Assembly (NCBI RefSeq): GCF_964340395.1
Contig: NC_135571.1
Span: 11,040,440-11,100,439, forward strand
DNA length: 60,000 bases
Direction: 5' to 3'
Source: Glandiceps talaboti
Taxonomy: Eukaryota > Hemichordata > Enteropneusta > Spengelidae
Positions within the stretch are counted from its first letter, which is position 1. The number at the start of each line of letters is the position of its first letter. The translations under genes were made by a program, and so were the position numbers. This document shows positions 22,514 through 35,500 of this stretch, piece after piece. The notes beneath the pieces were generated by a model that worked only from the letters and a program-made list of their open reading frames with translations, ran no database searches and was not told the origin of the DNA.

Positions 22514-23489
22514 TTTTCAAATGAAGCATTTATATTAGCCCTAGCTATATACAGTCGAGTGGTAAACTAATGGACAAAACTGAGGAAAGATAGCAGAATA
22601 TGAATGATTTAGCTTAGTAAAAGTAAATTTTCCTGATAAAATTAAATGAAGTGAACTTCACAATGGTGGTGTATACATGTATTTCAGTATGAACAATATG
22701 TGTACATTTTGAGGAACATTTATTCCTGTATGAAGTATCAACTTCTGGGTTATACCTGATATCTTTTCCCTTCTAGTGAGTGTTCAAGTCTTCTTTCAAA
22801 TGTTTGGGTGGTTCCTATAGTAACAATAATAGGTGGAAGTTTGTTGCAGGTGTTGATTAATCTGTTGATGTGAAAGTATTTCCTGATGGCATGTTTTTTG
22901 AATATTTTTATTGATGATCCTTAGTGTCATTGTGGGTTAAATTTGATGAAATCTGTGAATAGGGTATTTGTATTTTAATTGTGTTTCTCATGACTCAACT
23001 CGCCCTATATTTCTTCAATCTTGTGAAATAATAAAAAAGGCGCCCTCTATGGCAGGGTGAGAGAAAAATCGCAATGTCATTGATCAAAAATTGTAAGGCC
23101 AAATTTTTTAATTTATTTGTTGAAATTTCAGATAAACAAATGGTTCATAGTTCCTTTGGACTTTAATTGTCATATAAACTGTTATAATTATCACACATAC
23201 TTCCTTTTTAATATTTTTTTTTAAATCTTTGACTGACCGACTCATTATTGTGGTGAGAAGCATAAAATTTTAAGTAAGGGATCCCTTATCTGTAGTTATA
23301 AAAATATTCTGTAATTTTTGTAAAGAGAATCATTATTTTGTTTTGTTTTTTAACCAGATCTTGAGTGGGTTCAAAAAGTGAAGGTTAATTTACCAGCTGT
23401 GAATAAAAGAGCTGATGAACTGAAAACAAAAAGAACTGTAAAGAAACAATGGCAGGTAAGGATAAGATACTTGATCAGTCTGGCAGGTA

Positions 23490-23525
<36 letters not shown>

Positions 23526-26500
23526 GGGGTTTGACCACAGTCCCTCTGTCTCTATCTGTGATAGAGGGACAGTGGTTTTACCTTTTCAGTAGCCAGGATG
23601 TAGAGTCATCTGGGTGAGTGGTTAGAGTGTCAGGCAATCTGATTAAAATCGGATGTGGTGAAAGCGGCTAGATGCCTTTATTTACCTCTATTTCCATCGT
23701 TTGTGATGTTTGTTTTGTTCCAAGTGATCGCCGCCTTCCCAAGACTACAGGTAGGCTACAGTTAGGATAGCTGAAATAGTGTAGTAGTGTTAGTCCTTCA
23801 GGTCTACAGGCAGGCTACAGTTAGGATAGCTGAAATAGTGTAGTAGTGTTAGTCCTTCAAGTCTACAGGTAGACTACAGTTAGGATAGCTGAAATAATGT
23901 AGTAGTGTTAGTCCTTCAAGTCTACAGGTAGGCTACAGTTAGGATAGCTGAAATAGTGTAGTAGTGTTAGTCCTTCAAGTCTACAGGTAGGCTACAGTTA
24001 GGATAGCTGAAATAGTGTAGTAGTGTATAGGCTACAGTTAGGATAGCTGAAATAGTGTAGTAGTGTTAGTCCTTCAAGTCTACAGGTAGGCTACAGTTAG
24101 GATAGCTGAAATAGTGTAGTAGTGTTAGTCCTTCAAGTCTACAGGTAGGCTACAGTTAGGATAGCTGAAATAGTGTAGTAGTGTTAGTCCTTCAAGTCTA
24201 CAGGTAGACTACAGTTAGGATAGCTGAAATAGTGTAGTAGTGTTAGTCTTTCAAGACTACAGGTAGACTACAGTTAGGATAGCTGAAATAGAGTAGTAGT
24301 GTTAGTTCTTCAAGACTACAGGTAGACTACAGTTAGGATAGCTGAAATAGTGTAGTAGTGTTAGTTCTTCAAGACTACAGGTAGACTACAGTTAGGATAG
24401 CTGAAATAGAGTAGTAGTGTTAGTTCTTCAAGACTACAGGTAGACTACAGTTAGGATAGCTGAAATAGTGTAGTAGTGTTAGTCCTTCAAGTCTACAAGT
24501 AGGCTACAGTTAGGATAGCAGAAAAAGTGTAGTAGTGTTAGTTCTTCAAGTCTACACATAGGCTACAGTTAGGATAGCTGAAATAGTGTAGTAGTGTTAG
24601 TCCTTCAAGTCTACAGGTAGGCTATAGTTAGGATAGCTGAAATAGTGTAGTAGAGTTAGTCCTTCAATTCTACAGGTAGGCTACAGTTAGGATAGCTGAA
24701 ATAGTGTAGTAGTGTTAGTCCTTCAAGTCTACAAGTAGGCTACAGTTAGGATAGCTGAAATAGTGTAGTAGTGTATAGGCTACAGTTAGGATAGCTGAAA
24801 TAGTGTAGTAGTGTTAGTCCTTCAAGTCTACAGGTAGGCTACAGTTAGGATAGCTGAAATAGTGTAGTAGTGTTAGTCCTTCAAGTCTACAGGTAGGCTA
24901 CAGTTAGGATAGCTGAAATAGTGTAGTAGTGTTAGTCCTTCAAGTCTACAGGTAGACTACAGTTAGGATAGCTGAAATAGTGTAGTAGTGTTAGTCTTTC
25001 AAGACTACAGGTAGCAGGGCATGCCTTTTGAGGCGAGCGATCGCTCCGCTCGCCTACCGCTCGCGCAAACTAAAATCCACGAGAGCGATTTTCCACTCGC
25101 CTGGGCCCCAACGAACCTGTACAACAGGCTGATGTTATTTTATATAATTTTTCAGTATGTGGTTACCATAAAAATCAACGTTTGTTCGGTAAAATTACGT
25201 GGTGGGAGCGTGGCACACTTCCGTATTCATAATCGTCGATCTCCAGCTGAAGTCAGCGCTGTGACCTATATATGTATCTGAAATTTGCATTGCACTACCC
25301 TTATATGGGAAAAATAGTGACGTATTCGCAGCGGGACATGCATGATGTCATGGCATATCATAAATATTGATCAGCTCAGTATGCGTGGAGATTTCAACTT
25401 TCGCATCATTGCAAAATTGCGCAATTACGATTGATACGTTGACTGTTTGTAGTTCTCGTTTTCAGCAATCCATCGATGAGTTTTTAGTTTTAAATTCCGA
25501 TCGGCCTAGTTTTGTTAGAACAGGGTTTTTGGAGACCATCCGGCATCCTACGTGAATGTCTCCTCCGGAACATGAACAACAACTGCGATTTATAGTTGCT
25601 ACACAAAGTACATGCCTAGAGTTCCGACAATAGCTTGGCGATGTTTTGGAGGGCATTGAAAGAATGACAATAAAATATTATAAGATCGACTATTTTACAA
25701 AATAAAAATAAAAATAATCTGTCGATATTTTTCCCATCTTATCTTATTATTCTCGTGCAGTTTTCAGAGAAATTCCCGGGTTTTTATTTCATAATCTCCA
25801 ACACGCAGTTTCATCGTTTTTGTCAGATGATCTATTCATCTGCCGACCACGTCTGTTTTACCTCCATGACTTTGTCGACTGCTGTCTGTAACATATAAAA
25901 TATTTGCTCGAATTTTCGCCTTGTCGTGATTTCTAAAACAAAGTAGGTCTGCTGCTCAGACGTGAACGGATCTCGCTACTTTAGTCGGCGACACCGGTCG
26001 TCGGATCCGTGTGCAGGTACTAGGTGGGGTTACGTGTTTTATTGTCTCGATCGAGTGAATGGTTACAAATCATTAGCAAGCAATTTAACGTCAACGTCAA
26101 AGCTCAACATCAGGAGGCATTTGTCATCTGGGGTACGTTAGTTTTTGTCAATTCATTATAGTTTTGAACAATCTCAAGTTTGAATTAGCTGTTAAGCGAA
26201 ATAGAAGTGGTGGTTTCTTCAATGCCCTCCAAAACATGTACTTTCTAGCGACTATAAATTGTTCCGGAGGAGATATTCAGGTAGGATGTTATTATAAAAA
26301 CGTTCTAAGAAAACAAGACCAGTTAGAATTTGAAATTAAAAACATATTTTTGTATTGTACTACTTGTAGTCACAACAAAAAACTTAATATTTTTTCAAGA
26401 TTTTGATGTGCACAGACTTAACAAAATTGTTGCAATAATAATTGTTGTACAAATAACCAAACGAACTGTTACTTATAAATATATTTTTGCATACATTTTT

Positions 26501-29500
26501 TAAATGTGTGTTTTTTTATTCCATTTTATTTATTCGGAGCCAACTGGCCATTTGAAAATACAAATAGAAATGAAAATTAAATTTTTTTCTTCACTGGCCT
26601 GACTATTTTCAGGAGAGATATTAAATCACTCGCCTACCACTCACCTGGATGGTTTCAGGAGAGTGATTTTTAGCTCTCCTGCCATTTTCAAAAGACATGC
26701 CCTGAGGTAGACTACAGTTAGGATAGCTGAAATAGAGTAGTAGTGTTAGTTCTTCAAGACTACAGGTAGACTACAGTTAGGATAGCTGAAATAGTGTAGT
26801 AGTGTTAGTTCTTCAAGACTACAGGTAGACTACAGTTAGGATAGCTGAAATAGAGTAGTAGTGTTAGTTCTTCAAGACTACAGGTAGACTACAGTTAGGA
26901 TAGCTGAAATAGTGTAGTAGTGTTAGTCCTTCAAGTCTACAAGTAGGCTACAGTTAGGATAGCTGAAATAGTGTAGTAGTGTTAGTCCTTCAAGTCTACA
27001 GGTAGGCTATAGTTAGGATAGCTGAAATAGTGTAGTAGAGTTAGTCCTTCAATTCTACAGGTAGGCTACAGTTAGGATAGCTGAAATAGTGTAGTAGTGT
27101 TAGTCCTTCAAGTCTACAAGTAGGCTACAGTTAGGATAGCTGAAATAGTGTAGTAGTGTATAGGCTACAGTTAGGATAGCTGAAATAGTGTAGTAGTGTT
27201 AGTCCTTCAAGTCTACAGGTAGGTTACAGTTAGGATAGCTGAAATAGTGTAGTAGTATTAGTCCTTCAAGTCTACAAGTAGGCTACAGTTAGGATAGCTG
27301 AAATAGTGTAGTAGTGTTAGTCCTTCAAGTCTACAGGTAGGCTACAGTTAGGATAGCTGAAATAGTGTAGTAGTGTTAGTCCTTCAAGTCTACAGGTAGG
27401 CTACAGTTGGGATAGCAGAAATAGTGTAGTAGTGTTAGTCCTTCAAGTCTACAGGTAGGCTACAGTTAGGATAGCTGAAATAGTGTAGTAGAGTTAGTCC
27501 TTCAAGTCTACAGGTAGGCTACAGTTGGGATAGCTGAAATAGTGTAGTAGTGTTAGTCCTTCAAGTCTACAGGTAGGCTACAGTTAGGATAGCTGAAATA
27601 GTGTAGTAGTGTTAGTCCTTCAAGTCTACAAGTAGGCTACAGTTAGGATAGCTGAAATAGTGTAGTGTAGTGTTAGTCCTTCAAGACTACAGGTAGGCCA
27701 CAGTTAGGATAGCTGAAATAGTGTAGTAGTGTTAGTCCTTCAAGTCTACAGGTAGGCTACAGTTAGGATAGCTGACGTAGTGTAATAGTGTTAGTCCTTC
27801 AAGTCTACTGGTAGACTACAGTTAGGATAGCTGAAATAGTGTAGTGTAGTGTTAGTCCTTCAAGACTACAGGTAGGCTACAGTTAGGATAGCTGAAATAG
27901 TGTAGTAGTGTTAGTCCTTCAAGTCTACAGGTAGGCTACAGTTAGGATAGCTGAAATAGTGTAGTAGTGTTAGTCCTTCAAGTCTACAGGTAGGCTATAG
28001 TTAGGATAGCTGAAATAGTGTAGTAGTGTTAGTCTTTCAAGACTACAGGTAGGCTACAGTTATGATAGCAGAAATAGTGTAGTAGTGTTAGTCCTTCAAG
28101 TCTACAGGTAGGCTATAGTTAGGATAGCTGAAATAGTGTAGTAGTGTTAGTTCTTCAAGACTACAGGTAGGCTACAGTTAGGATAGCTGAAATAGTGTAG
28201 TAGTGTTAGTCCTTCAAGTCTATTGGTAGGCTACAGTTAGGATAGCTGAAATAGTGTAGTAGTGTTAGTCCTTCAAGTCTACAGGTAGGCTACAGTTAGG
28301 ATAGCAGAAATAGTGTAGTAGTGTTAGTCCTTCAAGTCTACAGGTAGGGTAAAGGAGTACTAATGGCTAATATTCGACAATTTTCTTAACAGGCAGCATG
28401 GATGTTGAAGGCAGTAACTTGCATCGATTTGACTACATTATCTGGAGATGACACTTTCACCAATGTCCAACGACTGTGTTACAAAGCCAAACATCCTATA
28501 CGAACAGACTTATTAAAGGCAATGGAAATGCAAGACAAAGGTAGAGAAATACTTAGTGAAATATGCCATATTTCAGTTTCCAATGTTACAGCCATTTTGC
28601 ACATTTGCAGATTTGGCAAAGTGAGGACTAAAATTTGGTCATTTTGCCATGAATAGTGTTTTGGAATGTGTTTTCTGAAAAGACATTACAGTGGTGATTA
28701 GGCATGTTTTGATTACTGTAGTCACTAATAAAATAGTACATTGAAAACTTAAAACAGAAAATGAGTGGTACATGTAGCTTTGTTTTGGCTGTCAGTATGG
28801 CAACTACTCTGTTCCTCGCTTATAGTGCTGACAAAGTGTGTGAACAGCACTCCTAGTGGCCAAACCCTGAAATGTTTTAATTCTCATATAACCCGAATAT
28901 GGCATATTGGACAACTCTTCTGATGTTCAGTTACCTATTATGGATTGAAATGACATAAACTCAAAAATGCTTGTTGTGATCTTTTGACATTAAGATTACT
29001 GGACATTTTATTCTAGATATTACCTGTGGTGCAATCTGTGTCTACTCAGCAAGGGTATCAGATGCTGTAAAGGCGTTGAAAGCAGTGAAAGGAGAAAACA
29101 TCCCAGTGGCATCAGGTATGGCACCCTCAGTGGTGAAATATAGAAATTGCATGTCAGCCTTCTCAGCTGGCTACCCACCCACTATCAAAATACAGTAAAC
29201 CTAGATATTTTCATTACTAGAAAATTTTGTTATTTTACAGTCTTCAGCTACCTCTCAAAGATTAATTTTTACTAATTACCAGACTGGTACATTGTGTTCA
29301 TGTACAAGAAGGCATTTTAGTCTCTACATATTTTGTTTCTAGTGAAATAAGTCTTTAGTGAAAATTTCTAGGTTTATCTGATAGGACCATGGGAAAAATC
29401 ATTCAAATAGTTAGTGACATGATTATACATTACCATACAAGTGAACTAAGGCCAAAAAAACTGAATTGTTTCTGGTCAGGAAAGTTTGTCTAAAATGGTG

Positions 29501-32500
29501 TGACGACGTGATTTTTTTTTTAATTCTCAACAAACCTGTCACTCTGTCTACTATTTATGACAGTTACTGTTCTGTTTATTTAGTACTTTAGAGCAAGTAT
29601 GTATGTAGGGCAGATGTCATTTGCTTGTTCATGGTTGGCTCTGCAGTTGTCTTCAGTGAAGTAGGGCTTAGACCAAAGCAACACCAAACCATTTTCATAA
29701 GTACGTTAAATCCAAACGCCAGGATAATATTGGAATAGCACCCCTCAAACAAAAAGGTCAGCTAATAAATGATAGCAAAGGAAAGGCAGATATCCTGATT
29801 GAACAATTCAAATCCGTGTTTACAAAGTCCTCATCAACAGATGCCATGCCGACAATTAGAAAAGTAAAGAAACTAAAACCATTGGAACAGCTAACAATTG
29901 ATAACAAAGGAGTGGAAAAATTATTAAAAACAATAAATCCATCGAAGGCATCAGGTCCAGATTTAATACTAAATCTCGTGTTACGCGACTGCGCTGAACA
30001 ACTCGCACCAGGACTAACAAAAATATTCCAAATTTCAGTTGACTCAGGATCCTTACCAGACGACTGGCTTACAGCAAACATTGCCCCAGTGTTTAAAAAT
30101 GGGGATAAACACTTACCAGAAAACTACAGGCCGATTTCATTAACATCCGTTACAAGTAAACTCCTTGAACATATAATTTGCCGACATATTCTTCAACACT
30201 TGGAAAGAAACCACATACTGTCATCACTAAACCATGGCTTTAGGTCAGACTTTTCTTGTGAAACCCAATTAGTTGTAACTCTCCATGATTTCATGAAATC
30301 TTTCGACCAGAACACCCAAACAGACATTGCTATATTGGATTTTTCCAAGGCATTCGACATGGTCCCTCACACAAAGCTTCTCTATAAGTTAAACAACTAT
30401 GGCATCCATGGATCTATCCACTCGTGGATTACATCTTTCCTCACAAAACGTTACATGAGAGCAGTAGTGGAAGGGGAATACTCAGACCTAGTTACCGTTG
30501 TTTCGGAGTCCCCCAGGGCACTGTACTTGGGCCGTTACTATTCTTGTGCCACATAAATGACTTACCTGAGTGTGTCAAATCAAATGTTAGACTCTTTGCC
30601 GATGGCTGCCTATTGTATAGACAGATCAAGACCTATCAGGATCACTTCACTCTGCAAAGAGACTTAGATCAACTGGAAATATGGGCCACCACTTGGGGGA
30701 TGTGTTTTAATGCCAAAAAGTGCTACATCATGTCTCTTTGAAATAAATCTTCTCATTTCTATACACTGAGTAACTACATATTGCAGCAGGTCACACAAAA
30801 TCCTTATCTTGGTCTCACTTTGTCAGAGGACATGAAATGGACTCCACATATTGCAAATATCACAAAGAAAGCAAACTCTACATTGGGGTTTCTGAGAAGA
30901 AACCTTCGTCATTGTACGCAGTCATGTAAGAAAACAGCTTACATCTCACTAGTAAGATCCATGCTAGAATATGGTTCAGTGGTTTGGGACCCTTACTTAC
31001 ATAAAAACATTGACCGACTCGAACAGGTACAGCGCAGAGCAGCACGTTTCATCACAGGGAACTACAGGAGTAGGGACGAAGGGTGTGTCACCAAAATGGT
31101 AGAAAGCCTCGAACTTACATCACTCCAGGATAGACGCACAGCAAACAGGCTAATTTTTCTATACAGGGTGGTTGAGGGCCTAGTACCAGCAATTCAACCA
31201 GCGGACTATCTTAAACCCGTAAGACCCAAAAGATCTATAAAAGCTAGGAAATTTGCGGACTGTATCTCATCTAACATTGTTGAACAAAGAGTTACTATAA
31301 CAACTCAAAATGCTTTGAAATTGACAATTGTAAAACTGCTCAATACAAACAGTCATTCTTTGTAAAAACACTAGTAGACTGGAACCATCTGGACAATAGT
31401 ACTGTGTGCGCTAAATCTTGTGACGTCTTTAAAATGGCAGTCACTGTCAAAAACCATTCTGACTAAATACTCTCCCCGGTGTGTTATTCCTTACCCAGGA
31501 CCTACACCGTAACTATACAGATACAGATACAGAAGTAGGGAGGGTTATTTTTGTTTCCACACAGATCTGCAGACTGTATGCACTGGAAAAACACACAAAA
31601 AAGTTGACACAGGGGTATTTAAGTGTAGCACTCACTGACCAGAAACTATTCTTCTTTATTTTTGACCTAATCATTTCTTTTATTCAAGTTTTTTGTGGAC
31701 AGAAACATAATACAAAAAGCAACACATTTTTAAAAGTACAATGTTGCCGGTGAACAGCATTGTACATTGGTGTACCAGAATATCAGCAGTCATGTCGTAC
31801 ATTGGTGTACCAGAATATCAGCAGTCATGTCGTACATTGGTATACCAGAATATCAGCAGTCATGTCGTACATTGGTGTACCAGAATATCAGCAATCATGT
31901 CGTACTTTGGTGTACCAGAATATCAGCAGTCATGTTTTACATTGGTGTACCAGGATATCAGCAATCATGTCGTACATTGGTGTACCAGAATATCAGCAGT
32001 CATGTCGTACATTGGTGTACCAGAATATCAGCAATCATGTCGTACTTTGGTGTACCAGAATATCAGCAGTCATGTTTTACATTGGTGTACCAGGATATCA
32101 GCAGTCATGTCGTACATTGGTGTACCAGAATATCAGCAGTCATGTCGTGTGTACAAAGAAAATATTGACTAAGGGATTTCACGTCTCATTGCAGATCTTG
32201 CGAGGTATGCAAATATACCTAGCAACAATGGTTGTCAAACATGTGATCGTGGTCAAGCTTTCGTCATGGACATGTGCAATGATGTTGAGAACAATAGTGT
32301 TGCTAAGCATTTGATATTCAGCTTGACCACCCTCACATGGTTGCCATGGATGCAATGGCTCATGTGGGATCTCGTGAGATCTGCCATGAGACAAAAAATG
32401 GTTTATTATCAGAAGTCTTTGATGTAAAACTCATATTTCTTATTTTATTTCAAGTTGCTACTGGTTTCCCAGCTGGTCAGACTCCACTGCAACAGAGACT

Positions 32501-35500
32501 TGAGGAAATCAAACAAGCAGTATCTGATGGTGCAACGGAAATAGACATTGTCATAAACAGGACATATGCATTAGGTGGCAACTGGAAAGGTAATGCACAA
32601 TACACTGTAACAGTGAACATTTTTATTTTGGTTGTAAACTCATTTACTTTGTGATGTTTGTGTAATAATAAATAAGCGTGAAACTAAACTTATTTTCACT
32701 GATACATTCTGAATAACCATACAGGTAATAATATTTCATCAATCAATCAATCAATCAATCAAAAGAATTTGTATTTCAAATGAATACATGTACTCACAAT
32801 GTGCTGTGCAATCTGATTAAAATCTGATGTGTTGAAAGCAGCTAAGTGCTTTATTTATCTCTATTTCCATCATTTTGTGTCATTTGTTTTTGTTTCGAGT
32901 GATCACTGCATCCCACAGATGTAGGATGTGGTGATCACTCGGAACAACAACAAACGACACAAAACGATGGAAATAGTCAAGATAAACCATTTAGCCACTT
33001 TCACCACATCGGATTTTAATCAGATTGTGTGCTGTGGTGATAGTAAGAAGTGTTTATTATAGTGGCATGTGAATACAGAGTTACAAATTGATAGTAAAAA
33101 GAAAGTTAATACATCACCCAGCACATCAGGCTTATTTGTCACGATGAAATTAAATAACTAATCTAAAGAAAGAGGAAAATGGAACGAACACAATCCTATG
33201 AAGTAAAGAAAAGTAACAGTACTACGACGAAATGTACAAATGATTACACCTTCTGGTGTTTGCTTGTTGAATAAATTTACTAGTTGCTCTTGGCTTATTG
33301 GTCATTATAAAGTTCCATTTGTCTGACATTTGTCTGAAATATCCAAAATGTGGACACGAATTAAGTAATACAGGTGATATGTACTCTGTAGTTAAAATGT
33401 TTATCCACCAAAATTTAAAGATTAGCCAAAATCTGAAACATTACCCTTCAGCTAAAATATTTGTATGCCAAAATAAATACTTTTGCAGTACTCTAGTTAG
33501 GCCTAAAAAATAATTGAAATTAACTTTTCTGGGTCCCCTGAGGCCAGTTACCTACCCCCCCCCCCTCCCCCACTTAGCTTTTCACTGGTGACCCTAAACT
33601 TTTTTTCATGTTTTCGAGAAAAAGTAATAAAATTGCAAAAAAGTGTCATGAAAAATAGTGAAACTGACATCAACTTAAAAAGACAAAATAAAACTATTCT
33701 TCCAATCTGTAATGGCTGTACATCTGATAGGAAGAAATAAACAACACAGAGACCATTTGGAAAACAATGGAAAACCTGAACTAGACACTCACATAGAAAA
33801 AATGTATATAATGAAATAAAATAAGATTTCTACCTACCCCACCAATTCTAAAATTGAGTGTAATTGGAACCACACAATCTTTTGTATTATGCCTAATATA
33901 TTATTTGATCCGAAATCAATACTTTTGCAGTACTAATAGTTAGGTCAAACTTTCAGATATTAGGTAATCTTATGAAAAGTTTGTAATCTTGGTACTTGAA
34001 ATTGTTAATCAAAAATATTTGCACTTCAATGTAGTTGTAATTGTACCACCTAAGTTAATCTAAACTCTTGCTTGAAATGTAGTTGTATTTGTACCACCTA
34101 AGTTAATCTAAACTTATGCTTGAAATGTAGTTGTATTTGTACCACCTTAGACTGTAAGATACGTCGTGACATTTCGCTAGGTGTTGGCCGATGGTTGAGG
34201 GCGCCCCGTCATGGCGTACCTTACAGACTAGTACCACCTAAGTTAATCTAAACTCATGCTTGAAATGTAGTTGTATTTGTACCACCTAAGTTAATCTAAA
34301 CTCATGCTTAAATGTAGTTGTATTTGCACCACCTAAGTTAGGCTAAACTCTTGCTTGAAATGTGGTTGCAAATGTACCACGTAAGTTAATCTAAACTCTT
34401 GCTTGAAATGTGGTTGTAATTGTACCAACTAAGTTAGTCTAAACTCTTGCTTGAAATGTAGTTGTATTTGTACCACCTATGTTAGTATGAACTTTTGCTT
34501 GAAATGTAGTTGTATTTGTACCACCTAAGTTAGTATGAACTCTTGTTTGAAATGTAGTTGTATTTGTACCACCTATGTTAGTCTAAACTCTTGTTTGAAA
34601 TGTAGTTGTAATTGTACCACCTAAGTTAGTCTATAAACTCTTGCTTGAAATGTGGTTGTAAATGTACCACCTAAGTTAGCCTAACCTCTTGCTTGAAACG
34701 TAATTATACTACCTAAGTTAGTCTAAAATATTGACATTATTTGATTACAGGCGTTTATGATGAAGTGAAGGCATGTAAAGCAGCATGTGGGAATGCTCAC
34801 ATGAAAACAATCCTAGCAACAGGAGACTTAGGATCATTGGTTAATGTCCAGAAAGCCAGTCTGGTTGCTATGATGGCAGGTAAGTTGCTATGACAACAGG
34901 ACGTGATGGAATGAATGTTGTTAAAACTTCAGGGTGATTGCTATGATAATAATTCAGTTGCTATGATAGCAGTGCAGTTGCTAAGGCCTGAGAGTGATTG
35001 CTATGATAACAATTCAGTTGCTATGAGAGCAGTGCAGTTGCTAAGGCCTGAGAGTGATTGCTATGATGACAGTTCAGTTGCTATGATAGCAGTATAGTTA
35101 CTAAGACACAAGATTTATTACTATGGCAACAGTTCGAGTGTTATGATGACAGTATGGTTGCTAAGACATTAGGTTGATTACTATGACAACAGCTCAGTTA
35201 CTATGATAGCAGTTCAGTGGCTAAGGCCTGAGAGTGATTGCTATGATACTATCGATTGCGTTGACCCGTCCCGTTTGAGGGAACTAGACACATCGTGATA
35301 ACTGCGGTCTTCACAACATTATTTTGCATAAATTTCACCAGTGGGATCTGTAAGTGGGGTTTCAAAGATATCGGTACTGCGGGAAATGTAAACACTGCTC
35401 TGTACCATAACAAAGCATCATTGAAACTGTTTCAACTTCCATGTTTTGACTGTCGCACTACGACAGTGACACTTTAGCGGCTTTCACAGTCATTCATGTT

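Noticed and set aside
22346-22570. Ile-rich ORF
   Set aside because: Translation of the ATC microsatellite in DERA intron 1.
31767-32314. 184-aa repetitive ORF as a gene
   Set aside because: Caused by the 35-bp minisatellite being stop-free in all + frames; sits inside DERA intron 4.
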